NCBI GenBank assembly: GCA_029990175.1
Contig: JARKIP010000003.1
Span: forward strand, 3,968,001-4,032,000
Direction of reading: 5' to 3'
From: Petunia secreta
Lineage: Eukaryota; Streptophyta; Magnoliopsida; Solanales; Solanaceae
Length of the DNA: 64,000 nucleotides
A program made the translations under genes and the position numbers. Numbering within the stretch: position 1 is the first letter of the stretch; the number at the start of each line of letters is the position of its first letter. This document shows, piece after piece, positions 21,661 through 34,152 of the stretch. Under the pieces are notes generated by a model. It did no database searches and was not told the DNA's origin. It was given only the letters and a program-made list of their open reading frames with translations.

Positions 21661-22825
21661 ACCCCTAGGCGGGCAACCTTTCATGAAATAGCTACCTCGC
21701 GACAAATATAACAAGTATCAACTCCTAACTGACATGGACCCAAGTGGCGTCTACTACAATCCGAACATCTGGGATATGTCTGACTGGCCGGTATAGAAGT
21801 ACCACGACACTTTAATCTTAAAGTCAGTGATGTGTGACTAGATCTGGACTGAGGAGGTCTATCAGATCTAAAGCCACGAGACTATGTAGGTATACTAGCT
21901 GGTGGTTGTCTAACACTTTGCTATCTACTCGCTCCAGACGTCTCTCCAAACGAACCAGAAAATCTGCCCCTCTTGTCTAGCACTTTATCCTTGTCGGCTC
22001 TCTATTTCTTCTTCCTCTCCTCAAGTAACAAAGCAAATGCCTGAATGTTATGTTCATACATGACTGCATAGCAACTGTCATACGCTCGTTCACTAGGTGT
22101 GGAGCTAGTCCCACTATATACCTGTGAATTCTATCCTCCATACTCACTACCACCGTAGGGGCAAACCATGCTAAAGAACTAAAGCAATAATTATACTCTT
22201 CTACACTCAAACTTCCCTGTCTCAAGGTCAGGAACTGATTAGCACGGGCTCCCTATGTCTCTATAGGCATATACTGATAAAGGAAGGTATCTGAGAATTC
22301 CTTCCAAGTCGTGGGAGTAGCATCAGGCCGTCTAGATAGCTCCCATGTCTGGTATCACCCTGCTGCTAGGTTATGCAATCTGAATGCAGTCAACTCTACT
22401 AACTCTGTGTCTGACACGTGCATAACCCTCAACACTCTAGCTATCCTCAATAGAAAATCCTGAGGGTCTTCTCCTGTACGGGATCCGGTAAAGACTGTAG
22501 GCTCTAGCCTGATAAAATCATTGATCCTGGATCCAACATCTCCCTGGGCATCTGCACTGTGTTGTCTAGTCTGAGCAACTACAACACTAGTCGATAATCT
22601 GATGGCATTCCTCATTTCCTGCCCCTGACTATCAGGCTAAGAAGGTGGAGGTATAGTAGCTGCAGTACCTCTAATATCACCCTGAACTGATAGGATCTGT
22701 GAGGCCTCGGATGGAGCCTCAGGTCTGGACTCCTCACTCTCATCCACCTTAGGTGGCACTCTACTAATACCCTGGCCGGCATTAACCTTGCCCTTCTGGG
22801 CAGCTGTTAGTTTCTTTCGCGGCAT
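21661..22825 (-). pseudogene. Gag of chromovirus E
   Basis: Starts at ATG 22823-22825 (MPRKKLTAAQKGK), about 200 bases from the primer site. It reads through a Ser/Glu-rich N-terminus to a Retrotrans_gag-like domain (FTGSRTGEDPQDFLLRIARVL near 22440-22500, WKEFSDTFLYQYMP near 22270, LRQGSLSVEEYNYCFSSLA near 22160-22225). A CCHC knuckle beginning CYICRE lies near 21700-21715 and is frame-shifted. Stops fall at about 22634, 22353 and 22252. Confidence 0.85.
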
Positions 22826-23014
22826 CGCTTTGCTGAAATTACTATTGTTAGAGAGCTGAATTCTATAATCATGGCTCTATCGCACGATCTAGAGAAGAAA
22901 GAAAGACAACTGTCCTGAAGTGCCTTGTAACCTCCTGTTCAAAAGTATGGCGCGCAACATACTCCTAAACAAGACTCTACTAGACACGGCCTGTAGACAC
23001 CCTAGGACTGAACT

Positions 23015-23026
23015 GCTCTGATACCA
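23015..23026 (-). other. Primer binding site, tRNA-iMet type (chromovirus E)
   Basis: Minus-strand TGGTATCAGAGC, separated from the 5' LTR by four bases. Confidence 0.9.
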
Positions 23027-23030
23027 CTTT

Positions 23031-25577
23031 TGTCACGACCCAACTTAGGGCCGCGACGGATGACCAACACTAAGTGTCGATCATCACTAATCCTACTGAT
23101 AATATGCTAACCATTATAACTGATAAAGAGAATAAGCATAAACCTAGCTGATAAGGAGTATGCAATGCAAATAGCTGACAAGGCTAACATAAGCTGACAT
23201 ACATAACATACTGACTGCACCACACAGGGACATATCTACAGGCCTCTAAGAGTGATGAACTGAATATACAAAGGACGAGATAAGGCCCCGCCATACCCAA
23301 GCTAGCTGACTGTACACATACCAAAAGATAAGTAACTTCGGGAGTAAGCGGAGTGACTCCAGTAGCTGATAGATGGCCTACTAACATGGTCCAAGCATTG
23401 ATCTATCTGCACCTGCGCGGCATGAAATGCAGCGCCCCAGAAAAGGGAGTGAGTACGATATGTACCAAGTATGTAAGGCATGAGCATATAATATGTCATA
23501 GCTGAATGAAACTGTAGGCTGGAATATAAATATGTAAACATGAGCTGGAGCATAGCAATATAGCTGGAAATCTGAAGAACGTACTAAACATGATATGAAT
23601 ATAAGCTGAAGTCTAGCTGAATCTGAACCTGAAGACTGAGCTGAACTATACTGATAAATAACTGTAATATGACTGATAGCTGGTTACTAGAAACTGGAAC
23701 TGATAACTGTCAACTGATACTGACGCTAAGAACTGGTGGCCGATAACTGAGAACTGATAACTGGTACCGAGCTAAAACTGAACTGTTATCTGAACTGGTA
23801 CCTATTTGGTGTTATGGGCTATATCCCCCAAATCAGGTAACTGAACATCTGAACTAGTACCTGTCTGGCGTTATGGGCTGTATCCCCCCAAATCAAGTAA
23901 CTGAAAACCGGAACTAGCCTCATGTATAATCATGCAGTGCATATTGTGGCTATATACGCATATATAACAAACCTGGTGGGTGTTATGGGCTATATCCCCC
24001 CCAGCCAGTAATATCTAGTCTCTCTGGTCAGAGTGTGTGAATGACACCCGGTCACACTAGGTGTTTCAACTCCCGCCTGAACCAGAGGGGCTGTATCCCC
24101 AGACGGGCAGTATCACACGCGACCGGACTGTGTGTCCAATGTCCAGCCTCTATGGGGGACTCCAAATCACACATAACATGATCACAATATAAGAATAAGC
24201 ATGTATGAGGCATAACACATGTGGCAACAATATATATGGACTCAAAGGAATGATAGGAAAACTCTGGATGGAATTGTAGACACAACCTGAAACTTAGAAT
24301 TTGTTTAACTCTTTGATTTTTATAAAAATTTCGGCAGAGTTTCCACTGAAACTGGATGATACGCAAAGACAGAACCAGCACTATACTATACACGGGAATG
24401 TATACCCGGATAAACTGATAATATAAACAAATTAACTGGATAACAAGATGAGAGTGGCGTAACAATTCCACGGATGTACATAATTTCTAGACAGTACCAG
24501 CATCCTGTATTGCATCATAGTTTTGAGGGTACAGATAAAAGTTATAGACCTCATGGTCTTCATGAAAGTTGTAGATATATGTATTAGGATTCTGCAGATT
24601 CTTAAATCATCTTAATATCAATTTTGTATAAGGAGTTATGATCAATATACTAACAACTGTCCAAAGTTCAAAACAATTTTCCAGATTTTGAAACGTTTTG
24701 CCTTTCTGATTTGGACGTCTTTCACCTTGGATTTAAGAACCAAATTAAGTATATACAAGGTTTCCTTGGTACCATACAAGTTTCTCACAAGAAAAACTAA
24801 GTTTAGAACTAAGAAAAGCTTCAAAAGCTAAAAGATACATGCCTTGCTAAAAGAAAGGTTTAGCCTTACATACCTTTGATGTTTCTAGCTTCTAAACTTC
24901 GTTTCCTTTGAATTCCACACCTTCTAAAGCTTAAACAAGCTATAAAATAGGATTTAGATACTTTACTTAGCTATGAAGTAATTCTAAAACTCAAACTATA
25001 GACGAAATTGAAGGTAGCATAATGTTACCCTAATCGCATAGAGCGTTTTGACGCAATCCATCTTCCGTTTCGTGTCAAAATTGATGTTCTATCTTCAAAA
25101 TCATAAAAAAATGGATTCAAACTGAAAAAGCTCTATTTATATCATGGTTTCACTGGAAATGTCGAGAGAGAGAGAGAGAGAGATTTCTCTTTTATAATAA
25201 AAACATTTCATTTCTAGCCCTCTTTTGCGCTTATGTCCCTTTTTCTGGTCTGACTTCTGACGCTCATATCTTTTTATCTATAAGTTATATGAGCAAACCG
25301 TTAAAAGTTTTGGAAACTACACTCCAAGACCTTCAATTTGGTATATGATATGTCCCCAAAAGACTTCATATAACACATGAAATTAATTGCTGAAAAAGCT
25401 CCGTTACAAGGCGATTCCTTAGTCGGTTTTTCCGCAACTTAAATCTGATTTTTCCCAAATTTTATATTCAACATATAAACATCATATATGGTCATATTAT
25501 TACTTTAAACTCACTTAAATCATTCTTAACATGATATTATAATGATATACGTCAATTTAGACGTACGGGGTGTAACA
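23031..25577 (-). repeat. 5' LTR of chromovirus E
   Basis: 2547 bp, the partner of 16171-18717, four bases from the primer site. Length is identical because two 1-bp deletions are balanced by a 2-bp gain in the (GA)n run. Confidence 0.93.
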
Positions 25578-25588
25578 ATAGGCTTGGT

Positions 25589-26260
25589 TCAGGTTTGGGA
25601 GGGTGTAGTCATCAGTACTTGGCTTCTTGTCTGAGTGTAAGATTCATTTAGTCCCATAAGAAATTGCCACAACTTCTGCATCTGAAAATGTTGTGTATAC
25701 TCCTTGGATTCAGGACAACTACAGGATGGAGGAGGTATAAGAGCTTCAAGCTCATCCCACAGAACTCTAAGCCTTGAGAAGTAGTTTGATACAGATGATG
25801 TTCCTTGTGTCAGGGTTGCAATCTCCTGATGCAGGTAGAAAGCCCTTGAGGCATTAACCTTGTCAAACCTTTCCCTAAGGTCCTCCCAAACACTATATGC
25901 ATCTGATGCATTGATCACAGTACTCAGCAAGTCCTTAGATACTGTGTTCATAATCCATGCTAACACAATGGCATTGCACCTATCCCATAGATCATGTAAA
26001 GCAGGCTCAAAATTCTCCTTCTTACACACTCCTGATACAAATCCTAGCTTATTCTTTCCAGTTAGAACTATTTTCATGGACTTGCTCCATAGTGAGTAGT
26101 TTTCTGATCCTTGAAGTTGTACAGAAACCAACACTAATCCCTGTGTATCTGAGGGATGAATATACAGTGGATGATTCTGATGGATTTTGTCATAAGGATC
26201 AGATACAGATCCTGATGCTTGTGCACCCCACACAGATCCAATATTCACATTATTAGTCAT
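25589..26260 (-). pseudogene. Gag N-terminal part of copia D, cut off by element E
   Basis: This encodes the capsid part of copia Gag. The first ATG in frame is at 26258-26260 (MTNNVNIGS). It contains HPLYIHPSDTQG, the copia gag N-terminal block, then ENYSLWSKSMKIVLTGKNK and a UBN2-type region (VWEDLRERFDKVNASR, LWDELEAL). The frame meets TGA at 25589-25591, just before the insertion of E at 25578-25582. The downstream part (zinc knuckle onward) is on the other side of E at 16170. The frame to that part is offset by one base, so the TGA looks like the result of a one-base deletion rather than a plain substitution. Confidence 0.9.
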
Positions 26261-26551
26261 ACTTACAGCTAACAATCCACTCTATAAGGTTTCAACCTAG
26301 ATTTAGATGAAGGAATCACAGTGCACAATCTCAATTAGAATCACAGAAGCCTACTCTCCAATCGATTCTATAATCAGTGATGACAGTTAGATGCTCTTAA
26401 ATGCCCTAATAGACTGAATCAAACAGTAGCAGATGAAACAGTAACAAAGTAGGAAGAACAACTACAGAAAACTACACTGCTGATTTGCAGACACAGAGTA
26501 ATGGAGAAGAAATTGTGTTACCACTCGCTGAGCTGAAGATCGCGTGACCTG

Positions 26552-26563
26552 GCTCTGATACCA
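26552..26563 (-). other. Primer binding site, tRNA-iMet type (copia D)
   Basis: Minus-strand TGGTATCAGAGC touches the 5' LTR with no spacer. Confidence 0.9.
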
Positions 26564-26781
26564 TGATGAAGCTCAGCTATGGGAGCAGCCATGGGAGCTG
26601 AAACTTGAGGGAGAAGAAAGAGAGTTGGCTTATTTATTAAGCTAGGAGAAAACAATGAGCTAAGATGATTACATTTAGTAACTCCACTACTATTTATATC
26701 CTACTCTAACTAACTAAAATATCTAGTAACCAACTAACTAACTAACTTAGCTAATTACACTTTAGTCCCTATAGTTCAACA
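26564..26781 (-). repeat. 5' LTR of copia D
   Basis: 218 bp, reading identical to the 3' LTR by eye, and directly abutting the primer site at 26552-26563. Confidence 0.95.
26691..26698 (-). promoter_or_regulatory. TATA box in 5' LTR of copia D
   Basis: Minus-strand TATAAATA in the LTR that would drive the element's own transcript. Its position is the same as in the other LTR. Confidence 0.5.
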
Positions 26782-26786
26782 AAAGA

Positions 26787-27538
26787 TTTATACAAAGAGT
26801 ACTTCAATTTTAATAACTCCATAGGTTGGAACTACTACAGGATTGTTGAACTCGAACCAAAATTATAATTTTCTCAACTATCAACTTTTAAAATTTGCTT
26901 TGTGAATACTATTAGTACTACTACTCCAAGAATTCTATCTCCGCACTCAAATTTTTATTTTTTTCCAATAATCTTAGAAAACATTTCATAATCCTTTTTC
27001 AGATAGTAGTTGGATCACAAAAAATGTACGCTTCTATTTTTTTATTTTTTTTAACTAATCCCTTTTTTTCCTACCCCACTGATCTTTACCGTATCTAGAC
27101 AAGTAATTGGTCTTTTCGCTTCGATCTAGTATAAGTCTTTGACATTTTTCTAATAGTCCTCATCCATTACAGCCTTATTTTAGGCCTTCTCTAATTTATA
27201 TAATAAATCCTTTAGCCATATTATCTTAATTTATTTCTGACATTCGTCTTTATTCACCTTTCGAGGGCAACTAACACCTCTAGAAGTAGCGATGTTTTGC
27301 TACCATTAACTCTTACATTCTTTTGATCGCGCAACGCATGTCAATCATTCCATTGATTGACAGAAGTAGGAGTTTGAGTCTCATTTTAAGTTTTAACGCA
27401 CGATCTAGAATGAGAAAGAAAAATAGATTTTTCTTAAATGTCTGCAGCCTCCTGTATATAAGTATGACGCGCTTCATACCCATAAACAAGACTCTAATGA
27501 CACAACTTCATAGACCCCTAGGACTCTCTAAACTTGAT
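26787..27538 (-). other. Continuation of LTR G and decayed chromovirus leader
   Basis: The sequence picks up where copia D interrupted it. The right part (about 27380-27538) resembles the 5' leader of element E at about 22880-23014 (shared words include gcacgatctaga, cctcctgt, acaagactcta and accctaggact). The remainder is AT-rich and I see no gene in it. Confidence 0.45.
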
Positions 27539-27868
27539 GCTCAGATATCATCTGTAACAACCCAAGCCCGCTAGTAATATTGTCCGCTTTGGGCCTAGGC
27601 CCCCGCAGGTTTAAAACGCGTCACTAGGGTTTAAGGCATGTTTACTTAAATACCTAGGATCACTCCTCTGTTATGCCGATGTAGGATACTTAATCCTTAG
27701 CTGGAGTATCACATACACCTCCTTTTATGGACTCAGCGTCCTCGCTGAGGTTTGCCCCCACGTACTTGGAATTCGCCTAGACTCGTCACTGAGGTTTGCC
27801 TTGCGTACCCGGTATTCGCCTAAACTCAGTTGAACTTTGACCCACATCAACAAGGCTGACACGGAGTG
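27539..27868 (-). repeat. Decayed primer site and LTR type G, second copy, truncated
   Basis: gctcagatatca (27539-27550) is a mutated tRNA-iMet primer site. Two bases on, tgtaacaacccaagcccgc repeats the edge seen at 11821. About 315 bases follow before the next primer site at 27869. They contain short repeats of a ctgaggtttgcc..gcgtac..attcgcct type. Confidence 0.45.
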
Positions 27869-27880
27869 GCTCTGATACCA
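27869..27880 (-). other. Primer binding site next to F LTR copy 2
   Basis: Minus-strand TGGTATCAGAGC, two bases from the F LTR edge. It places the second F copy in a 5' LTR position relative to sequence on its left. Confidence 0.8.
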
Positions 27881-27882
27881 AG

Positions 27883-29337
27883 TTCGCCACGACCCATTTT
27901 CAGAACGAGTTGTGACCGGTACCCGGTACCTAAGCATGATCGGACAAACCTCATGTACTTATCTATCCTGTCTTAACTTTGCGAATGCATACAACTTAAA
28001 CAATTTTCTTGAACATAAATATTCTAAAAAATAATAATAATGCTCTATGAAAATATTATCCTTGAAAATATCACGGTCAGATTACGTTTCCGTGCAAAAA
28101 AAAAAAAGAAAGACTCGGCCACAAACTCAAAATACTAGACTGTCTAAGAAGCCTCTAGTGATAATCTGACGCACTGCATAGGACATGAACTTCCTGGCTA
28201 GTTCACAACGTAATAAATAACTAAATAAGGTAGACTCAAAAAGAAAGTACCCTACGAACGAAATCGAAGCTCACCAATAGCACTGGAAGTGAGGAAAAAA
28301 TCCTAGCATGTCGCCTGCATATCTGCAACACTTCCTATGTTGCGCCATAGGACAACGTAGGTTCCCAAAAGAGAACGTCAGTACACCATAACAGAACCCA
28401 GTGAGTCTCAACTAACCCCCACTAAAGTGGGAATGAGACATTTAAAAGAAACTTGAAATGCACATAATTCATTTAAACCATAAGAACATAAAACATTTAA
28501 AGAAAACTGAAATAACTTGAAACAATAAAATTCTGAACTTTAATTATATATAAATATAGTTTCTTTTCTTTTCTATGGAGTACCAATTAACTCTGACATA
28601 ACATGATTCCATAAAATCACCGTGTGATCGGAACGGGTTCGATCCCCAGCCTAATCAAATAGGCCCCTTCGCTGTGGCGGCACACAGTTCCAGGTAATAG
28701 CATGCTGCGCGTTTTGTGCCTTGGTCATGTCGGGAAAATTTTATTATAAACTCCTACTCTGGCACGAGTAGTTTTGGAGTTACCATTAACCACTAAAGGT
28801 CGTGAAACCTTTCTTAGAATCTCAAGATAACTCCCAAATATTTCTATAAAACTCTACATGACCACTTTAAGCTCCAATAAATTTCTTGAACACAATCCAT
28901 GAACATAAACCATAGTTTTTTTGAGTAAAACATGACATGAATATATGAAGGGATTATTCTTAATCCATAAAAACTTGACATATAATATCACATAAATTAA
29001 CATAACGAAATATGACAATCAATGTGTATAACTCAAGGATAACATTTTGAACGTTAACTAGAATAAGGTTTAGCTCATATATATTCTTTCGCTCCAATTA
29101 AGCATATATTAACTCTTTAAGGAATTTTATCAAATACTTTGGAGGCGGAATTTTGTGAGTAAAACCTCTTTGGTAAAGAGTTATATCAACTCACCTCGAT
29201 TACTTCTCGAGCCTAAACGTAAGCTTCAATTCACAAGCTTTATGTCACCCAACAACTACGATAACCATAAATTCAAGTAATCAATACCAAAGTTTCAATC
29301 CTTTTTTTCCAATGCAAGAACTTAGTTTAACTTCTAA
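27883..29337 (-). repeat. Chromovirus LTR F, copy 2, left part
   Basis: Matches 6372-7834 of copy 1 throughout, including a near-identical block about 300 bases long. It stops at tctaa (29333-29337). The LTR resumes at 45102 with the same five bases. Confidence 0.8.
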
Positions 29338-29662
29338 AAAAGAGTAAAAGGGCGGTTCATCACAAACCTCCCTTATTTCTTTTCTATTGCAATTTCTGGA
29401 TTATTGTTCCGTATAAGGGATTCCTACCTTTTCCTAGCCGCTGCGGCGCACTATCTCATCAATATATATCTGCTTGCCCTAAATATAGAATACACGTAAT
29501 CCCACAGAAAGCTTTTGTTGAAGAAGCAACAATAAAATAAGGTTCTCGCAGATATCCCTATTACCGGGAAACCTACAGAAGTATCCCAGGGAGTCTTTTT
29601 ATTTTGCATATCTCGACTTTCAAATTATCCTCACGCTTTCCTATTCCACTGTGCTAAGTTTG
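29338..29662. other. Orphan 325-bp stretch between F LTR and element B
   Basis: No match to anything else in the window, no long frame and a higher GC content than its neighbours. It lies inside the tctaa-bounded insertion but outside the Tat LTR. It could be the remnant of another element, organelle DNA or repair filler; I cannot tell which. Confidence 0.3.
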
Positions 29663-32600
29663 TGTTGAACCCTCCCAAAAAATAAATGCACAACAAGTAT
29701 GCACCGGTTTTGATTTCAACAAAATGGGACTTCAAAGGATTTCTTTGGAGTTGCCACCTAATTTAAGGATTATTAGGAACCTAAGTTAACTAAAGAGTGC
29801 AATTTTATTCCTCATTTAAAAGGAAAATAATTCAGAGATTCTTAGGTAAGTGGTTCTATTAAATTCGAAAGAAGGTCCCTTGCGGGAGCACTTTCGAAAA
29901 TCCGCTAAATGCGGTTAATCCGGCGGTTTTCACGAATTTGTTAAAGATAATAAGTATATAAAGCTAATTTTATATAAGGATAATATGAATAATATAAATA
30001 AGATAAGATTTTAATTATGCCGATACTTAGATAAATAAATGATCCAATTTAAGATTAATTAAATGGATAATGAAATAATGATCAATTAATTAATTAAAAG
30101 GATAAGCAAAGGTTAAATGAAGTTAGATAATTAAACAAACTAGATAAATAATTGGATAATAATAAAGGATTAACTAATTGATTGAATAAATAGATAAATA
30201 GATAAGAAAATAAATAACTTAATTAAATAAATGAATACCTATCAATTTTAATAAAATAAAGGAGTAAATGAATAATAGTTGATTAGTTAAGTGAATAAGT
30301 AAATGAATAAATATTTAATTGATTAAATAAATAATTAATTGAAATTAAATAAATTAGATTAAGTAAATAAATAAATAAAGGATTAAAATTTAATTGATTA
30401 ACTAAATAAATAAATTAGATTAAATAAATAAAAAATTGAATATTAATATAATCAATAAATAAATAATTCAAATGCAAATTATGACGAAGGTTTGATTTTA
30501 ATCGAATTTTATTTGCACTCATTAATTGACAAATGATTCTAAACATCCATAAATTAATTGGCGATTCGCAAAGAAATGATACAAAGCATTCATATAAAAA
30601 CAATTTAAGTAATTTACAATAATTATTCACAATTCAAATATCATTTCTATCCTACAAGGCTCCTAGTCCGGTCTACGGGGAAGTCCTATACAACATGCAT
30701 TTTCTAAGGGAGCGGGGAAGGATGGAGCTTAGAAGATAGAACCCGGAAGCGCAAACTCAATCATTGAGCCTTGGACTTTATGATTTTCTTTTTTTCTTTC
30801 TTTTTACATTTTCGGGGATATCACCCCGAAAATGTGGAGCGGATCGAATATCTTCCCAAATGCATGCTACCCAATTGTGAGTTTTATTTCAACTCGCCCC
30901 AAAGGGTATTACATGCCAAAAAATAAAAGAAGATAAGGATCAGTAACGGTAAAGGAATTGAAGTCATGGACACCATGCAATTACTAGAAAATGATATGCA
31001 TCAGACAATGAATGTCAAATTAGCGCATAAATTGCTTAATCGAAGATATACAATCAATTAGACAAAGTGAACATTAAGGCAAAATCAGGGATTAATACTG
31101 CACGCACACACACAGAACACACCAGGACAACTGAAACCAAACACTTCAGCTTTGAGACAACCTTGCGTATTAACCTTACTAGATTTCACAATTAGAAAGC
31201 CGTGACATAAACCAAACTCAATCCGCAGACTAAGGACATTCAACAATACTTAGAAAAATCTGCAAAATCAGCCCAGGAACAATAGGAGAAATGATAGAAA
31301 CCTTTTGAGACGGAAGCTTTAAGGAACACTGAAAGTGACAAGGAACACTGGACTGCTACACTTTCTTAAAGCACACCTGTACCTCAAGATTTATTTTGAC
31401 AGATACAAGAAAATCAGGAAGAACTAGGCAAAGGGAGAGGCAGGATAACTGAAATACGCCTTAGAAAAATTAGATATAACTCAGAAGCAAATCATATCAC
31501 GATTTTGAGAACTACCAGAAACCAAAGGGAAATAACACATACTTAGAGTGGAAACTAAACTCAAACACTGCTTTCCCTCAGAAGAAACTAGGCTGCTTAC
31601 TTATTTAACAAGAACAGGAAGATAACTTCAAATATCAGGATGTTTCATGAGACAATACCAGCTGATCCATTACACTTAACCATCTCGAATTTAGCAACAG
31701 AGCCAAGCTTATTTCCAGACATTTTAATACAGGAACTTCACAACAGAAGCAGAGAGACATGAGAAAACAAGGGCCAGACAATCAATACTTAGACAGTTGC
31801 CCGAAACAGACCCCATCTAACTTCTAACAGGCTAAAGACCAAGCTCTCTTACTCACATGCAAACAGACCTCCTGAATAACTCCAGCCTGAGCAGACAAAA
31901 ATAGCCCCTCTAAAACTGTCCAAAACAAACTTCCCAGGCCCAAGAACTAAGAACCAGACCTGAACTGAAGAACAAACTACCAGGAGCTAAAAAACACAAA
32001 CCAACACCAATACCCTCACCAGACTCTTCTCCCTCATCTCTTACACCTGCACCTGAACCTACACCAAACCAGGACACCCTCTCCCACACACAGAGCTTAC
32101 CAGACCATCTCCAAACAAAAAACCAACCTTTCATAGGCCCCTGCTATATCCCTACAGTCTTGCATTACTTCACCCACTACCTGCATACCCCTGAACTACT
32201 CCTGGACATGCACAGACCAAACTCAAAATAAAAGAACTTAGAAAGCTGACCTGATTCTTTCAAGAAGAATAAACTGAACAGAAGAAGACTTGGAAACAAA
32301 CAGGATTAGAGAAAAAAAATAAGCCGACAGTTAGAAAAATAGAGGAGACTGAGGAAAACACAAACATGCAACTGAGTGATCCTAGGCAGAATCATTAGGC
32401 ACAATAGAGGCCTAGGGAAGTAGACAAGAGATTGAAGATTAAGCTTTAGAGGAACAAAACCACTGCTACTACACATACTACGAAGATAAAGAACTTCACC
32501 TTAACAGACCCTATCCCTATACCTCTTCTTCTAACAAACAGAACCAGGAAACGTACCCTAATGAAATTGGGAAACAAACTCATCTTATTCAATTAAAACA

Positions 32601-34152
32601 TTATGGGAGAGAAATGAATCCTACCAAGTTCAAACCTAAAACAACAACTAAAGTTTCGGGGACTATTTAAGAGGTAAAGACGCACGGACTGCAGACTAGA
32701 AACATAGGGAGGCCTTCTAATAGCTAAACGAGGCAAAACAACAAGAATTACCCCTTAGGCAGAACACCAAGATACACAGTATCACACTTACTCAAACTTA
32801 GGAGAAACAACCTACTTCTGAGGATCCTTAACCAAAATGCATGACTATGGAACAAATGAGAAACTACGGCTACACTAGCTGACACACAAAAAGCATAGGG
32901 GAAGCCAGATACAGATGCTACAGATACATATTCACAAACAACAGCCAACGCAGAGGCTCGCTAAACCAAACTACACCCTGACTTCACCTAACAACTTCTA
33001 GGGCAATCAGCAATCAATAGCTCAAGCAAATAGAGGACACTTATCAGGACAAATCAACAGAATACTAGAAGCTTAACTGAAACACTATAACTGAACTAGA
33101 AAAAGCCCCCTATACATTCAGGAGAAACTAAGAGGAAACAGACCTAACACTATTAAAATACAAACAGAATCACAGCAAAACAATCCATTAACAAGAGAAC
33201 AGAGGCAGCAAATAAAACATATAAACTAAACCATACAAAGAGGATGAGATCACTGACCTTTTTCGAGGCAGTGAAATGGGCTTGGACCTTGAAAAATGCA
33301 CGACTCGACTAAGCGACTCGAACGAAGTTGGCGAATTGAAAAGTGAAGTGACCACAAACTCGAAGAACAATGATTGAGTCTTAAACAGAAACAATAATAG
33401 TACGTTTTCTTTTTAAGAAATCAACTGAAAAAAGATCTAATGCATTTATGCTCTGCCTCCTTTTCCCCTTCCGTTTACTATTCTGGAAAACAGGAATTTA
33501 TACTAGAAAAATTTAGGGTTTACCTCGTACGAAATTCCAACCTACTCCCTGCTTATTTTCGATCAATCCCTTGTGAGATAAAGGTGACAAGGGTAAAACT
33601 ACACCTCTCTCATCCTTATCTCCAAGAAAGAGATCAAGGGCTCGGATTCGACTTCGTTTCAAAATAAATGGACGAGATCAAGTGTCTGTTGCTGATGGGG
33701 ACCAATTCGTACTGGTTTTTGGCGCATTAGAGGGTTTCTAAAACGGGTCAAAGAAAGGGGAAACGGGTAAGGGGAAATCGGGTATGGTTTTCCTGAAATG
33801 GGAAGTTGATACGCGTGAAAAAGGTGGTGTGTGTATTTGTATGTAATGTTGCACGAGTAAGACAGATTTGAGGCCATCATTGCGAATTTAGCCTATTTTA
33901 GGATAAGTTAAAGTGAAATAGGTGATTGCACGGGTAGGTTGAAATTGAGGCTAGGGAACAAATCTAGACATACTTTGAGATTAATTAGAAATTGAAGGGG
34001 TTGTGCGGGGTAGGATAGAAATTAGGCTATGCTTTGCAACATTTTGCCTTTTACTCAGAAATGAATCAATTACATTTAATTCTCAAAATTGTCCATTAAT
34101 TAGATAATTAGACATTTAATTAATATTTTCGAGACAAAATTGGGTGTCAACA
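29663..34152 (-). repeat. 3' LTR of Tat/Ogre-like element B
   Basis: 4490 bp. It contains an AT-rich taaataaa tract (about 29940-30470), a perfect 12-bp-stem hairpin at 30806-30835 and an A/C-rich middle (31000-33200) without coding signal. The conserved outer end is gacaaaattgggtgtcaaca. Confidence 0.92.
30806..30835. other. Perfect 12-bp stem hairpin in 3' LTR of element B
   Basis: acattttcgggg, a 6-base loop atatca, then ccccgaaaatgt. It is preserved in the other LTR at 41747-41776. In element sense an A-rich run follows it. Confidence 0.8.

Larger units (their letters stand above)
16171..25577 (-). mobile_element. Tekay/Del-type chromovirus E, nested in copia D gag
   Basis: A minus-strand Ty3/gypsy element with 2547-bp LTRs at both ends and a 5-bp target duplication ATAGG (16166-16170 and 25578-25582). 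The internal region (18718-23030, 4.3 kb) holds gag, RT, RNase H, integrase and a chromodomain, all broken. The protease and the RT N-terminus are missing between the zinc knuckle and the first RT block. The LTRs differ by roughly 18 substitutions and three indels by hand count (about 0.7%). Long LTRs plus a C-terminal chromodomain point to Tekay/Del. Confidence 0.93.
11985..26781 (-). mobile_element. Ty1/copia retrotransposon D, complete, interrupted by chromovirus E
   Basis: A minus-strand element bounded by 218-bp LTRs that read as identical, with a target duplication AAAGA at 11980-11984 and 26782-26786. It has a primer site, gag, protease, integrase, RT, RNase H and a polypurine tract. 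Without the nested chromovirus and its duplicated 5 bases it is about 5.4 kb. Only two coding lesions were noticed apart from that insertion: a frame break at the end of the gag N-terminal segment and a TAG in integrase. Identical LTRs suggest recent insertion. Confidence 0.95.

Noticed and set aside
31910..32134. 74-codon minus frame in the element B LTR, also at 42851-43078
   Set aside because: It is duplicated only because it lies in the LTR pair. One copy has a 3-bp difference, but no domain is seen and the composition is biased.
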